A DNA stretch of 64,000 nt from Tabrizicola flagellatus (GCF_008271465.1 NZ_VMDU01000002.1:124001-188000); one strand, 5' to 3'; shown: positions 27,332 to 36,662, numbered from the stretch's first letter. Translations and numbers: made by a program. The notes: generated by a model from the letters alone, not told the origin.

Positions 27332-27669
27332 AGCCGGATCACATAGTCCTTGAGGGTGGTCTGCACGACCTCCCAGGTCCCCTCGAAGCCCGGGCGGATG
27401 ATCAGGCTGTCGCCCGGGTGCAACTGGGTGACGCTGCCGTCCGCCCCGGTCAGGATCGAATAGCCCGACAGGATGCGGAAATATTCCCATTCCGAATAGC
27501 TCACGCGCCACTTCCCGGGGGTAGACTGCCAAAGCCCGCAGTAAAGGCCGTCGCGGTCCTCGAGGTTCCAGGTGGTATGGACCGGGTTGCCCGAGAGGAG
27601 ACGGTCGGGGGCCGGGCCGCCGATCTCGGGGGTGATGCCGTCACGGCTGACGCGCTGGATGAGGGTCAT
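27328..27669 (-). CDS. Cupin domain protein (DUF861/EutQ-like)
   Basis: 113 residues, a single beta-barrel cupin. The two cupin halves are recognisable around [18 protein letters not shown] and [19 protein letters not shown]; the usual histidines are mostly replaced, as in the DUF861 group. AAAGGAGAAG before ATG 27669 is a near-perfect ribosome-binding site. The ligand or reaction is unknown. It is convergent with the L,D-transpeptidase. Confidence 0.85.
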   Translation of the reverse strand: MTLIQRVSRDGITPEIGGPAPDRLLSGNPVHTTWNLEDRDGLYCGLWQSTPGKWRVSYSEWEYFRILSGYSILTGADGSVTQLHPGDSLIIRPGFEGTWEVVQTTLKDYVIRL

Positions 27670-27825
27670 GGGCTTCTCCTTTCGGCGCATTCAGGCCGCG
27701 CGGCACCGGCGCGTCAACCCCGTGACGCTGCGACCGGCGGTGCTGCGCTGCGGCGCAAATTTGTTGCGGCGGCCTTCCGCTTGTGCCCATATGGCGGGCA
27801 GAATGTGACTTGCGCGGAGGCATCC

Positions 27826-28662
27826 ATGAGCGCCACGTCCCCTGTCAGGCCCGTGCTGCCCCCCGACATCCGCGCCCGCAAGGGCGGTGCGCCGCTGGTA
27901 GTGCTGACGGCCTACTCCACCCCTGTCGCCCGGCTGGTCGATGCGCATTGCGACATCGTTCTGGTGGGCGACAGCGTGGGGATGGTGATCCACGGCCTGC
28001 CTTCGACCCTGGGCGTCACGCTGGAGATGATGATCCTGCATGGCCGTGCCGTGGTTCGGGGTGCACAGCGCGCGATGCCGGTGATCGACATGCCCTTCGG
28101 ATCCTACGAGGAGGGACCGGAGCAGGCCTTCCGCAATGCCAGTCGGCTGATGGCGGAAACCGGCGCTCCGGCGGTGAAGCTGGAGGGCGGGCAGCACATG
28201 GCCGAGACCATCGCCTTCCTGACCCAGCGCGGCGTGCCGGTGATGGCGCATGTCGGCCTGACCCCGCAGTCGGTCAACACCCTGGGCGGCTACAAGGTGG
28301 TGGGCCGCGATGCCGAGGCGGCGAAGGTGATGGCCGATGCCAAGGCGGTGGAAGCGGCCGGGGCCTTCTCGGTCGTGCTGGAGAAGGTGCCTTCGGGTCT
28401 GGCCGGCAAGGTGACGCGGGCGCTGGCGATTCCGACCATCGGCATCGGCGCCGGTGTGGATTGCGACGGTCAGGTTCTGGTGGTGGATGACATGCTGGGC
28501 CTGTTCACCGATTTCCGTCCGAAGTTCGTGAAGCGCTATGCCGAACTGGGCCGCGCCGCGGACGAGGCGATCGCGGCCTATGCGGCAGAGGTGCGCGCGC
28601 GCGCCTTTCCTGCGGCAGAGCACAGCTTTCCGGACGTGCTGCCGTCGAAGGAGAAGAAATGA
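27826..28662 (+). CDS. panB: 3-methyl-2-oxobutanoate hydroxymethyltransferase
   Basis: 278 residues. It makes ketopantoate from 2-oxoisovalerate and methylene-tetrahydrofolate in pantothenate synthesis. Family blocks: [24 protein letters not shown] with metal-binding Asp, [15 protein letters not shown] and TIGIGAG. GCGGAGG eight bases upstream supports ATG 27826. It overlaps panC by four bases. Confidence 0.97.
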   Translation: MSATSPVRPVLPPDIRARKGGAPLVVLTAYSTPVARLVDAHCDIVLVGDSVGMVIHGLPSTLGVTLEMMILHGRAVVRGAQRAMPVIDMPFGSYEEGPEQAFRNASRLMAETGAPAVKLEGGQHMAETIAFLTQRGVPVMAHVGLTPQSVNTLGGYKVVGRDAEAAKVMADAKAVEAAGAFSVVLEKVPSGLAGKVTRALAIPTIGIGAGVDCDGQVLVVDDMLGLFTDFRPKFVKRYAELGRAADEAIAAYAAEVRARAFPAAEHSFPDVLPSKEKK

Positions 28663-29498
28663 TCCCGATCCTGCGGACGGTGGCCGAACTGCGCGCCCTG
28701 TCAGGCGGCTGGAAGGCGCGGAACGAGGTGGTGGGCGTGGTCCCCACCATGGGCGCACTGCACGACGGGCACCTGTCCCTTGCCCGGCGCGCGCGGGCGG
28801 AGTGCGACCGGGTCATCACCACGATCTTCGTGAACCCCAAGCAGTTCAACAACCCCGAGGACCTGAAGAAATACCCCCGCAGCGAGGATGCCGACGCGGC
28901 CCTGCTAGCGACGGTGCCGGTCGATGCGATCTTTGCCCCGCCGGTCGAGGAGGTCTATCCCGACGGCTTCATCACCACGGTCAGCATGGGCGGCGTCGCG
29001 CAGCCGCTGGAAGGGCACATGCGGCCCGGTCACTTCGACGGGGTGGCGACGGTGGTCACCAAGCTGTTCGGGATGAGCCTGGCCGACAGGGGCTATTTCG
29101 GCCACAAGGACTGGCAGCAGTTGCAGGTGGTGCTGCGGCTGGTGCGCGACCTGAACATTCCCGTGCAGGTCGTCGGATGCGAGACGATCCGCGAGCCGGA
29201 CGGGCTGGCCATGTCCAGCCGCAACGTGCGCCTGACGGCGGAGGGGCGGGCCAAGGCACCGATCCTTTACGCCGCGATCACCCGCGCCGCCGAGGACATC
29301 CGCGCCGGCCATGCCGACCGCATGGCCATCCGCGAGGCGGCCGAGACGATGCGGAAGGCGGGGTTCGAGCGGGTGGAATACATCGAGTTGCGCGATGCCG
29401 AGACGCTGATGCCCTCGGACGACCCGCGCCGCCCGCGCCGGATGCTGGCGGCGGCCTGGATCGACGGGGTGCGGCTGATCGACAACATTCCCGTCTGA
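28659..29498 (+). CDS. panC: Pantothenate synthetase
   Basis: 279 residues. It ligates pantoate and beta-alanine with ATP. The nucleotidyltransferase HxGH motif lies in [31 protein letters not shown], the [13 protein letters not shown] block, [10 protein letters not shown] and SSRNVRLT follow in order. The ATGA overlap with panB indicates coupled translation. Confidence 0.97.
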   Translation: MIPILRTVAELRALSGGWKARNEVVGVVPTMGALHDGHLSLARRARAECDRVITTIFVNPKQFNNPEDLKKYPRSEDADAALLATVPVDAIFAPPVEEVYPDGFITTVSMGGVAQPLEGHMRPGHFDGVATVVTKLFGMSLADRGYFGHKDWQQLQVVLRLVRDLNIPVQVVGCETIREPDGLAMSSRNVRLTAEGRAKAPILYAAITRAAEDIRAGHADRMAIREAAETMRKAGFERVEYIELRDAETLMPSDDPRRPRRMLAAAWIDGVRLIDNIPV

Positions 29499-29570
29499 GG
29501 GGCGGGTATTGAAAGGAGCGCTGGCGCGCGCGCCTTTTGTCTCGTCGTCGGGCTGCGCCTCCTCCTCGGG

Positions 29571-29636
29571 TGATGGGGGCGCTTCGCCCCCCATGCCCCC
29601 CGAGAGTATTTGTCAAAGGGCAAATGCAGGGGGCGG
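29571..29636 (+). repeat. Dispersed repeat, family 1, copy D
   Basis: A perfect hairpin GGGGGCG-CTT-CGCCCCC followed by CATGCCCCCCGAGAGTATTTG and AAAGGGCAAATG. The hairpin is identical to the one in the xdhB copy (47597-47656), while the tail matches the copy at 6984-7047. It lies 70 bases after panC. Confidence 0.75.
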
Positions 29637-29653
29637 GATTCCGCGCTTGGCGG

Positions 29654-29685
29654 ACGGGGGAACTTGCTGCAAGACTTCCCCCCGT
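29654..29685 (+). terminator. Strong GC hairpin between panC and the unknown cluster
   Basis: ACGGGGGAA (29654-29662) pairs with TTCCCCCCGT (29676-29685), and inside it CTTG pairs with CAAG. No U-run follows. It probably ends panBC transcription, or it is a leader structure of the downstream cluster. Confidence 0.5.
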
Positions 29686-29713
29686 GACGGGTCCGATCAA
29701 TCGGGGCCGGGAT

Positions 29714-29745
29714 GATGTAATTCGCTGTTACATCACTATGTGATG
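29714..29745 (+). promoter_or_regulatory. Two adjacent dyads, candidate operator of the unknown cluster
   Basis: GATGTAA (29714-29720) and TTACATC (29728-29734) form a 7-bp dyad with a 7-base spacer. CATCAC (29731-29736) and GTGATG (29740-29745) form a second dyad overlapping the first. They sit 25 to 57 bases before the first cluster gene (ATG 29771), where a repressor or activator would bind. The patch is AT-rich for this genome. Confidence 0.5.
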
Positions 29746-29770
29746 CAGATGTGGTTCAACGGAGGGTCGG

Positions 29771-30841
29771 ATGGCCGATTTCGAGACGCAGATCAAGGAA
29801 AGCCAGGCTCAGGTCGCGCAGGCGCAGGCGAAGATCAGCGAGATCACCAGCCGGATCGAGGCGGCGCGGTCGAAGCTGGACCAGGGTGTGGAGCTGGACG
29901 TCGAGAACGCCACGCTTGAGGATGTGGCCAAGCACACCGAGCTGATGAACGCGAACATCGCGGAACTCATCATGGGGCTGGACGACGTGACTGCCGGATT
30001 CTCGAAGGAATTCAGCGAGATGCGGTCGAAGACCGGGATGGAGTCCTTCATCGGCATCTTCTCGCCGGCGAAGGCGGAATCGATGCGGCAGGAGCGGATG
30101 CGCGCTGCCACCATCGACGACAAGTTGCAGGACCTGATTTCCAAGTCGGACGTGATCGTTAAGCTGTTGCAGGGGCAGCTGGACCTGCTGAACACCCAGA
30201 AGACGCGGGTGGAGGGGAACCTGGCCTCGACCCTGACGGAGCGGGAAGAGACGGTGGCGGCCTTGGAAGCGGTGCGGAAGGAAGTCGCCGCCCTGGACCC
30301 GAAGATCATCGAGCTGGAGAACAAGATCAGCGTCGAACAGGACGCGGCGGCGCGGACCAAACTGGAGACGGAGCTGGCGACGCTGAATGCGAAATACAAC
30401 GCGCTGGTGCAGGACGAGCAGGTGAAGCTGGCGAAGTCGCAGACGCTGGAGCGGTATATCGAGAAGGGCAAGACCTGGGTCGACAGCCTGCAGAACCAGG
30501 CGGCGACGCAGCTGGTGCTGATCAACAAGCTGCAGACGGATACCAAGCAGCGGGTGGTGCTGTACGACGCGCTGACCTCCAGCTTGAAGACCGCGCAGCA
30601 GCAGGACGTGGCGCACCGGATCAACGAGATCGGGGTGAAGACCGACCAGGAGGCCCAGACCGCGATGGCGGCGATCGGGGCGGCGACGAACGACAAGATG
30701 GCCGACATGCTGGAAGCGCATGAGGGGCACATGGTGTTCGCGCGCCAGATCCTGGAGCAGAAGGCGAAGGCGGATGAACGCTTTGCGCGCAGGTTCGCGG
30801 CGATTGTCGAGAAACACGACAAGAACGCGTATGGGGAATAA
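29771..30841 (+). CDS. Long alpha-helical coiled-coil protein, first gene of an uncharacterised cluster
   Basis: 356 residues, almost entirely predicted helix with heptad-like spacing, no cysteine, no signal peptide and no membrane segment. Glutamine-, lysine- and alanine-rich repeats open the protein (KESQAQVAQAQAKI). A short non-helical break lies near residues 85-105 (GMESFIGIFSPAKAES). The layout is faintly like TelA/KlaA toxic-anion-resistance proteins or other membrane-remodelling coiled coils; this is a weak inference from pattern, not homology. Ribosome-binding site GGAGGG precedes ATG 29771. The next gene begins at the base after its stop. Confidence 0.75.
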   Translation: MADFETQIKESQAQVAQAQAKISEITSRIEAARSKLDQGVELDVENATLEDVAKHTELMNANIAELIMGLDDVTAGFSKEFSEMRSKTGMESFIGIFSPAKAESMRQERMRAATIDDKLQDLISKSDVIVKLLQGQLDLLNTQKTRVEGNLASTLTEREETVAALEAVRKEVAALDPKIIELENKISVEQDAAARTKLETELATLNAKYNALVQDEQVKLAKSQTLERYIEKGKTWVDSLQNQAATQLVLINKLQTDTKQRVVLYDALTSSLKTAQQQDVAHRINEIGVKTDQEAQTAMAAIGAATNDKMADMLEAHEGHMVFARQILEQKAKADERFARRFAAIVEKHDKNAYGE

Positions 30842-31963
30842 GTGGCCGACGTAAAGGACGTCCTCACCTCGGACCATCACGAGCTCTACGACACGCTCAC
30901 GGCCCGGCGCTACTTTGCCAAGTTCAACCGGATCACCGGGCATCTGGGCCGGGTGGCGGCGGAAGTGGAGACGGAGGGGAAGCTGACGCGAACCGAGGCG
31001 CGGGTGCTGGGGCGGTATCTGGCGGCGGTGGCGGGGACGTTCCGGGCGCTGTCGAACAAGTATCTGATGACCGGGCGAGGCGAGGCGGCTCCGCGCCTGA
31101 CCATCGACCGGCATGAGAGCGGGTTTCCGGTGGCTCAGGAGCTGATGACCATGGCGGTCGATGCCCAGCAGGCGGCGAAGCATCTGGCCGGGATGCCCTC
31201 GGAAGCGGAACTCAAGGACCGGATGGTGCGGCAGATCGTGGGGGACCTGACGATCCCCACGGCGCTGCAGTTCGCGCTGTCGCAGCGGTATTACTACGAG
31301 GCGCTGCTGGCGGGCGGCATCTTCTGGGCGCGGAACGACCCGGATGCGCAGTGGATCCAGGACCTGGGCGAGCGGCGGCATTTCCTGGTGCATTGGGCGG
31401 TCTGGGACACGCAGAGCAACTTGCCGGTGGTCTATCTGATGGACGTGGAGGACTCGGGCAAGCGGCCGATCCTGAACGATGCCTATCGCTGGCCGCAGGC
31501 GCAGGCGGCGCTGATGGCGCAGTCGGTGGGCGGGCTGAAGCTTTTGACGATCGCCACGGGCTTCGACAAGGATTTCGACGACCTGCATCCGAAACGGCTG
31601 CGGCGGATCATCCTGGGGCCGATGTATTCGGCGAGCTTCACGCTGCAATCCGGCCCGATCTCGAAGGTCCTGGAAGGGGCGAAGGCGCCGGAGGGCGAGG
31701 ACTGGGCGCTGGTCTGGACGGTGGAGGATCTGGTCAGCGACCGCGAGGAGGTGGTGAAGGACGGGTGGTTTTCCTCGTCGCTGCGGCAGGTCTACAGGCT
31801 TGACCCGGTCGTCGGGGCGGAGATCGGGGCCACGCGGCAGGACCGGATGATCATCCTGCCGGAACGGCCCTATCAGGTGCTGGTCGAGCAGAATCCGGCG
31901 GGGCTGCGGGCCTACCGGAAATTCGTGGTGGGGGCCGGGGGAAGACTCATCCCGACGTTGTGA
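30842..31963 (+). CDS. Uncharacterised 373-residue protein, cluster gene 2
   Basis: I do not recognise a family. It starts with GTG 30842 directly after the upstream stop, behind TATGGGGAATAA. The N-terminal half is helical (YFAKFNRITGHLGRVAAEVE), followed by a mixed alpha/beta middle with aromatic residues (QRYYYEALLAGGIFWARND, HFLVHWAVWDTQ), and a C-terminal part ending in GGRLIPTL. It has no signal peptide or transmembrane stretch. Tight spacing to gene 1 and the shared strand suggest a partner of the coiled-coil protein and the AAA+ ATPase downstream. Confidence 0.7.
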   Translation: MADVKDVLTSDHHELYDTLTARRYFAKFNRITGHLGRVAAEVETEGKLTRTEARVLGRYLAAVAGTFRALSNKYLMTGRGEAAPRLTIDRHESGFPVAQELMTMAVDAQQAAKHLAGMPSEAELKDRMVRQIVGDLTIPTALQFALSQRYYYEALLAGGIFWARNDPDAQWIQDLGERRHFLVHWAVWDTQSNLPVVYLMDVEDSGKRPILNDAYRWPQAQAALMAQSVGGLKLLTIATGFDKDFDDLHPKRLRRIILGPMYSASFTLQSGPISKVLEGAKAPEGEDWALVWTVEDLVSDREEVVKDGWFSSSLRQVYRLDPVVGAEIGATRQDRMIILPERPYQVLVEQNPAGLRAYRKFVVGAGGRLIPTL

Positions 31964-31970
31964 GTGCTGA

Positions 31971-32025
31971 ACCCCCGGGGGCGCTGCCCCCGGACCCCCG
32001 GGATATTTGTGGACAGATGAAAGGG
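31971..32025 (+). repeat. Dispersed repeat, family 1, copy A
   Basis: CCCCCGGGGGCGCTGCCCCCGG hairpin-like core (GGGGGC-GCT-GCCCCC), then ACCCCCGGGATATTTG and GGACAGATGAAAGGG. The terminal AAAGGG lies about nine bases before the AAA+ gene ATG and may act as its ribosome-binding site. Closest relatives: the copies at 47597 and 54565. Confidence 0.75.
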
Positions 32026-32033
32026 TTGGCCGG

Positions 32034-33962
32034 ATGAGCACGCGCGACACGATAGAGCTGAAGGAAGAGACGATCCGGGCGCAGTACGAGGCGGCGCTGG
32101 GGATGGTCTTCGGCTTCGATCACGCGCCGCGGTTGGCGAAGGCTTTGGTTTCGGCTCCGATGGCGGAGCGGTCGCCGGGCATCGGGACGCGGCCGACATT
32201 CCGCTCGACTGTGCCGGGGATGGCGGCGCGGTCCACGGCGCGGCCGGGCGGAGTGCGGCTGGCCGAGCGGATCGAGGGGCTGGGGGATGGGCTGGTCAGC
32301 CCGGTGCAAGCGGCGGTGCTGAATGCGCTGCGGCGGGCGTTGGCGATTGCGCTGGCGATGGGGGAGACATTCTCGGCCCAGTCGGGGCTGGCCGAGTTGA
32401 AGAAGGCGAACCTGGAGGGGCGGGTGCCCGATGCCCGGCGGGCCGAGTTCGGAGAGCTGTTGCAGGGCGAGGCGCTGGTGGTTCTGTTCACCTTTGCCAA
32501 TGCGCTGGCCTATCTGATTGCGCCGCACGTCGGGCCGGGGACGGTGGAGCTGGGCGAGGTGGAGGAGGTGCTGACCGACAATGCTCCGCTGGCCTTGCAG
32601 GGGGCGCTGTGGGAGCTTGATCAGGACATCGGGGCTCTGGCGACCGATGATGCGCGCCTGGTGGCGGTGGTGTCGGCCTTTGCCGAGGCCCTGATGAAGA
32701 AGGTGCAGATCCGGGCGGAGAACGGGGCGCGGGTGTCTGTTTTTACCGGCGCCTCGTGGAAGGTGGAGGCAGATGGCCTCACCATCGCGGGGTTCAAGCC
32801 GGCGAAGGCGGCGAAGGGCGGCATGATCGCCATGGCCTTCAAGAAACCGCATGAGGTGGTGGGGAACCACATCGCCAAGTACCAGTCGCTGCGGCTGGCG
32901 AAGATGCTGATGGCCTATGATTTCGAGCGGCGGCTGAACCCGTTCGCCGAACTGGGCGGGTTCATCTTCACCTTCATGGGGGATGGCAAGCCCGGGACGG
33001 GGAAAACCACGCTGATCCAGATGATGGCGGGATTGCTGAACGATTACTGCAAGGTGGCGGGGTACCCGTTTCGGTATCAGAACTTCTCCATCGACCAGAT
33101 CGACAGCTATCAGGGCAAATCGGGGCAGAACGCCAAGGCCTTCATCGACGCGATCCTCGACCCTTCGGTCATCGGCTTCGGGACCATCGACGACATCGAC
33201 CAGGTGGCGGGGAAGCGGGGGGACCGGCAGTCCTCGGCCGGCCAGCAAGAGGTGACGGCGGTCTTCATGCAGGCCTTCGCCGGGGCGGGGACGGTGGTGC
33301 GGGGGAACTGCACCTTCGGGATGTTCAGCAACTTCCCGGAGAACGTGGACGACGCCCTGCGCCAGCGCGCCGGGGCGCGGTTCCTGGTGGACGGGCCGCA
33401 GACGAGGGAGGATTACATCGACATCCTCAGCCTGCTTCTGGGGAAGAACCATTCCATTCCTGTGGGGGATCACCAGCTGTTCGCGGCGCAGGAGATCAGG
33501 AAGGCCGTTGCCGCGTCCTTCGAGGGCCATTCGAAGCCGCATGAGGAGGGGCTCCTGAAGGTCTGGGACCGGGTGTCGCGGGAGATCGGGAAGCTTGATA
33601 CCCTGGCGAAGATCGGGGCCTACCTGAAGGCGATCCAAGAGGCGGATGAAAGGTTCACAGGCCGCGCGATCAAGAACATCACCGATGCGGTGAAGGTCCG
33701 GGCGATGGACTTCGAGCTGCCGGATGAGTGGATGGCGGAGCCGGACCTCTTCCTCTTCAAGCCCTATGACGAGAAGCTGGCGATGATCAAAGGGCTGATG
33801 ACGCCGATCACGGTGGAGATGGTGATCCAGGAGATCAACCGCTACGCCGATTCCGAGTTCCGCTATGCCGACAAGTCGGACGAGGTGGCCATCGAGGCGA
33901 TGGTGCGCGACTTCGGCCGGACGGAAGAGGCGAAGCGGCGGTATCTGGAGGGGAAGGGGTGA
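32034..33962 (+). CDS. AAA+ ATPase of the uncharacterised cluster
   Basis: 642 residues. A helical N-terminal region of about 300 residues precedes a single AAA+ module. Walker A is GKPGTGKTT with K324. Walker B is FGTIDDID with D386 and D387. The sensor-1 and arginine-finger region reads FGMFSNFPENVDDALRQRAGARF, as in FtsH/Vps4-like AAA proteins. About 200 C-terminal residues follow. ATG 32034 is preferred; TTG 32007 lies inside the repeat. It probably remodels a partner, with the coiled-coil protein or the small membrane proteins as candidates. Confidence 0.85.
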   Translation: MSTRDTIELKEETIRAQYEAALGMVFGFDHAPRLAKALVSAPMAERSPGIGTRPTFRSTVPGMAARSTARPGGVRLAERIEGLGDGLVSPVQAAVLNALRRALAIALAMGETFSAQSGLAELKKANLEGRVPDARRAEFGELLQGEALVVLFTFANALAYLIAPHVGPGTVELGEVEEVLTDNAPLALQGALWELDQDIGALATDDARLVAVVSAFAEALMKKVQIRAENGARVSVFTGASWKVEADGLTIAGFKPAKAAKGGMIAMAFKKPHEVVGNHIAKYQSLRLAKMLMAYDFERRLNPFAELGGFIFTFMGDGKPGTGKTTLIQMMAGLLNDYCKVAGYPFRYQNFSIDQIDSYQGKSGQNAKAFIDAILDPSVIGFGTIDDIDQVAGKRGDRQSSAGQQEVTAVFMQAFAGAGTVVRGNCTFGMFSNFPENVDDALRQRAGARFLVDGPQTREDYIDILSLLLGKNHSIPVGDHQLFAAQEIRKAVAASFEGHSKPHEEGLLKVWDRVSREIGKLDTLAKIGAYLKAIQEADERFTGRAIKNITDAVKVRAMDFELPDEWMAEPDLFLFKPYDEKLAMIKGLMTPITVEMVIQEINRYADSEFRYADKSDEVAIEAMVRDFGRTEEAKRRYLEGKG

Positions 33963-33980
33963 GCGGACAGTCGGGCACCA

Positions 33981-34036
33981 CCCCGGGCTTGACCCGGGGT
34001 CTCGGGTTCAGGGAGGCCCCGGATCGGGTCCGGGGC
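33981..34036 (+). repeat. Double hairpin CCCGGGCTTGACCCGGG-type repeat
   Basis: CCCCGGG-CTTGA-CCCGGGG (33981-33999) and GCCCCGGA-TCGGG-TCCGGGGC (34016-34036) lie in the 97-base gap after the AAA+ gene. The first is the motif found repeated between genes in many alphaproteobacteria. It could lower expression of the downstream genes by attenuation or stabilise the upstream mRNA. Confidence 0.65.
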
Positions 34037-34059
34037 GGGAGAGCCTTGGAGCAAGCCGC

Positions 34060-34446
34060 GTGAACGAGCCGCTGACCCTTACCTTCGGGAACTCGATCCT
34101 GCCGCTGGCGGGGTTGTGTGCGTTGGTGGCGTGGCTGCCGGGGTGGTTGGTGGGGCGGGGGAACCTGTCTCAACGGGTGCTTGCGCGGGCGGTGGGGGTG
34201 ACGGCTGTGGTGGCGCTGGTCGTGGGGGCCGTGCTGGCGGCCGGGCTTTATGCGGCGATCAACGAGGGGGTCTGGGCGGGGATCCTCAAGGCTCCGCTGG
34301 AGCGGGCGGGGTTCTTCCTCGGCCGCTCGGCGCTGTTCGCGCTGTTGTGGGGGCCGGTCTTGGGGTTCGTCTGGCTGGTGAAGGCGCAGGAGCTGAACCG
34401 GCGGTTGGGGATGCGGATGGTGGATAGTGAAGGGGGGAAGGGGTGA
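34060..34446 (+). CDS. Small membrane protein, cluster gene 4
   Basis: 128 residues with three hydrophobic segments (about 10-30, 45-68, 85-110) and a charged C-terminus (KAQELNRRLGMRMVDSEGGKG). No known family recognised. The start is GTG 34060 with GGAG eight bases upstream. The stop overlaps the next gene by four bases (GTGA). It probably anchors the cluster products at the inner membrane. Confidence 0.7.
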   Translation: MNEPLTLTFGNSILPLAGLCALVAWLPGWLVGRGNLSQRVLARAVGVTAVVALVVGAVLAAGLYAAINEGVWAGILKAPLERAGFFLGRSALFALLWGPVLGFVWLVKAQELNRRLGMRMVDSEGGKG

Positions 34447-35024
34447 GCGAAGGTCTGCAAAACTTCTCGACGGTAATCACCACACTAGCGGCAGTCGGAG
34501 CGGTTTATATTGGATGGATGGGCTTGAGCACATGGAAGGCTCAAATCCAATGGGAGCAGGGACGGGGGCTGGCGAAAGCATTGCTAATGTCTGCCAATAA
34601 GGTAAGAACCAAGGCACGAGCTGTAAGATCCGAATTCTTCTTTCAACGCGACCAGAACGTTCCACCGCAAGCGCAAATGGAACGTCATAGCGTCCTTCAA
34701 GAGCGTGTACTGAAGTATGTCGCGAGCTTCGATGAAGCAGTGGACGACTTTGAACAGTATACTGTGGAAGCGAAACTACTCTGGAAGGCGTCCTTTGACG
34801 AACCTCTTTCGGAGCTTCGAGATGTTGCTCATACAGTACGGTCATACCTCTACAGTGGATTGGGATCAGTCAGTCCGCTGGCAAAGGAATTGGAGCGCAA
34901 ACAGTCAGCCAGCGTGCATACGGACTTTCACCCTCAAATTTTCCACCATGACAACATTTATGTGAAGCTCGACGCGGCAATTCTTAAGATCGAGAAAACC
35001 GTCGCTGAGATGCTGCCGAGGTAA
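34443..35024 (+). CDS. Low-GC membrane-anchored orphan protein inside the cluster
   Basis: 193 residues of unknown family. One N-terminal transmembrane segment (about 8-28, VITTLAAVGAVYIGWMG) is followed by a long helical soluble part. Base composition is about 50% GC across three sampled 60-base lines, against roughly two thirds in its neighbours, with A/T-ending codons common. This points to recent acquisition. GTG 34443 overlaps the upstream stop, and the next gene starts three bases after its stop, so it is fitted neatly into the operon. Confidence 0.65.
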   Translation: MSEGLQNFSTVITTLAAVGAVYIGWMGLSTWKAQIQWEQGRGLAKALLMSANKVRTKARAVRSEFFFQRDQNVPPQAQMERHSVLQERVLKYVASFDEAVDDFEQYTVEAKLLWKASFDEPLSELRDVAHTVRSYLYSGLGSVSPLAKELERKQSASVHTDFHPQIFHHDNIYVKLDAAILKIEKTVAEMLPR

Positions 35025-35027
35025 AGA

Positions 35028-36383
35028 ATGAAACGCCTCATCCAACGCGGCCTCATGTTCGGGAACCTGATCGAGGTCTCCTCGCCCGCCCTTGTCGAAC
35101 GCTACAACCGGGCGCTCAAGCACCTTACCGGCAAGACGACCAAGCTCGACGATTTCCACATCGACCTGTCCGGCTATTCGCCCGAGATCGGCGACGAACT
35201 CAATGACCACCTCTACCTCAACCCCAACGGGGCGAACCGGCAGTTCATCCTGCTGACCACGGCGCAGAAGGATGCGCCTCTGCTCAACATCAAGTTCTCC
35301 ACCAGCAGGGGGATCCTGACGCAGTTCATCGAGAAGAACGAGGCGCAGCTCTTTGCCCTGACGGCGCGGGATGCGGTGGCGGGGGAGTTGCAGAACTCGG
35401 TCTACGCCTTCGACACGCCGGCCAAGCTGTTCGACATACGGCAGGTGACGGTCGAGGCGGATACGATCGGCGGGCATGTGGCGGATGCGGGGAAGCTGGC
35501 GAAGCTGATCGAGCGGTTCCGGCAGGAGCCGGACGGCTGGCGCGATGATGTGCTGATCGCCGAGATGATCGGGCTGGCGAAGAAGACGGGCGACGTGACG
35601 CGGGTGCCGATCTCGCTTCCGGCGATGACCTTCAGTCAGGCGAACTTCTGGACCAGCCATTTCGGCGGCATCTACATCTTCCAGGGGGTGCGCTATCCGG
35701 CGGCCATCTCGACGCTGGACTGGCTCAGCCTGGGCGAGGTGCCGATCGCGCAGGTCATGGACCTGACCCACCGCAACCAGATCGCCGACTGGCTGGAGCG
35801 GAACGGGCTGGTGGAACCCATCGTGCAGGCGCGGGGGGCGGATGCGGCGGCGATCCTGCGGCAGAAGATGGATTTCATCCTGGTCGATGCCGCCGACCGG
35901 CTGGGGATCGAGGTCGGGGATGCGCGGCGGACGGAGCTGCGCAAGGTCGCCTACAGGCTGGGCACCGCGCTGCCGGAGGAGTTCCTGGGGCTGGCGGCGC
36001 TCCTCCGCTGGGTCGAGGCCGGGGGGCCCTGGCCGAAGATCACCTCGGAGCATCCGGCCTATTTCTATACGTTAAGGGGCAAGGGGCCGGACCGGGACCT
36101 GGTGAACATGCTTCTGTCGGAGCTCTCGCCCATGGACGTGCGGCAGATGTTCATCGTCCACAAGGAGCTGTTCTACGCCCAGTATGCCACCTGGTCCGAG
36201 GCCAAGAAGACCTATGTGGCGGATTTCCTGGCGCGGGAGTATCAGGTGGACCGCGAGGGCGCGCGCACCGCGCTGTTCGGGCCGGAGCCGAGCATGGACG
36301 AATTGCACCGCCCGCAGATGGTCGAGGGCCCGAGGCCGGTGCGGCCGCCCGTGGTGGGGCCCTGGGGAACGGGGAGACGGTAG
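35028..36383 (+). CDS. DUF6638-like protein, cluster gene 6
   Basis: 451 residues. From memory it resembles the DUF6638 family, which has no known function. No signal peptide or transmembrane segment. Conserved-looking tracts are RGLMFGNLIEVSSPALVERY at the N-terminus, FWTSHFGGIYIFQGVRYP in the middle and HPAYFYTLRGKGPDRDLVN. The C-terminal tail is proline- and arginine-rich (GPRPVRPPVVGP). It starts three bases after the low-GC gene and abuts the next gene. Confidence 0.7.
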   Translation: MKRLIQRGLMFGNLIEVSSPALVERYNRALKHLTGKTTKLDDFHIDLSGYSPEIGDELNDHLYLNPNGANRQFILLTTAQKDAPLLNIKFSTSRGILTQFIEKNEAQLFALTARDAVAGELQNSVYAFDTPAKLFDIRQVTVEADTIGGHVADAGKLAKLIERFRQEPDGWRDDVLIAEMIGLAKKTGDVTRVPISLPAMTFSQANFWTSHFGGIYIFQGVRYPAAISTLDWLSLGEVPIAQVMDLTHRNQIADWLERNGLVEPIVQARGADAAAILRQKMDFILVDAADRLGIEVGDARRTELRKVAYRLGTALPEEFLGLAALLRWVEAGGPWPKITSEHPAYFYTLRGKGPDRDLVNMLLSELSPMDVRQMFIVHKELFYAQYATWSEAKKTYVADFLAREYQVDREGARTALFGPEPSMDELHRPQMVEGPRPVRPPVVGPWGTGRR

Positions 36384-36662
36384 ATGGGTTGGCTGCGCCT
36401 TGCGTTCTTCATGTATGTCTTCCTGACGATCGCCTATTTCCTGACCTCGATCTACTCGCGCAGCGTGCGGCGCGAGAAGCTGGAGAAGGAATGGGACACC
36501 GATCCCGCGCGCGAGGGGCTGACCGAACAGGAACGCCGCGCCTTCATCGAGGCGGGGATGGTGCGTTACGACAAGGGGCTGAAACGGCGGCTGTTGTGGC
36601 TTATCTACATCCTGCCGACCATCGGCTTTCTGGTCACGATCTACTTCATCAACTGGTACTGA
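36384..36662 (+). CDS. Small two-helix membrane protein, cluster gene 7
   Basis: 92 residues. Transmembrane segments lie near 4-22 (LRLAFFMYVFLTIAYFLTS) and 70-90, with a charged 45-residue loop between them that would be cytoplasmic (REKLEKEWDTDPAREGLTEQ). The start ATG follows the upstream stop directly. No family recognised. It may be a partner of the DUF1523 protein 12 bases downstream. Confidence 0.75.
   Translation: MGWLRLAFFMYVFLTIAYFLTSIYSRSVRREKLEKEWDTDPAREGLTEQERRAFIEAGMVRYDKGLKRRLLWLIYILPTIGFLVTIYFINWY

Noticed and set aside
32007-32033. TTG start for the AAA+ ATPase inside the repeat
   Set aside because: It would translate repeat sequence; ATG 32034 has a purine-rich site at suitable spacing.
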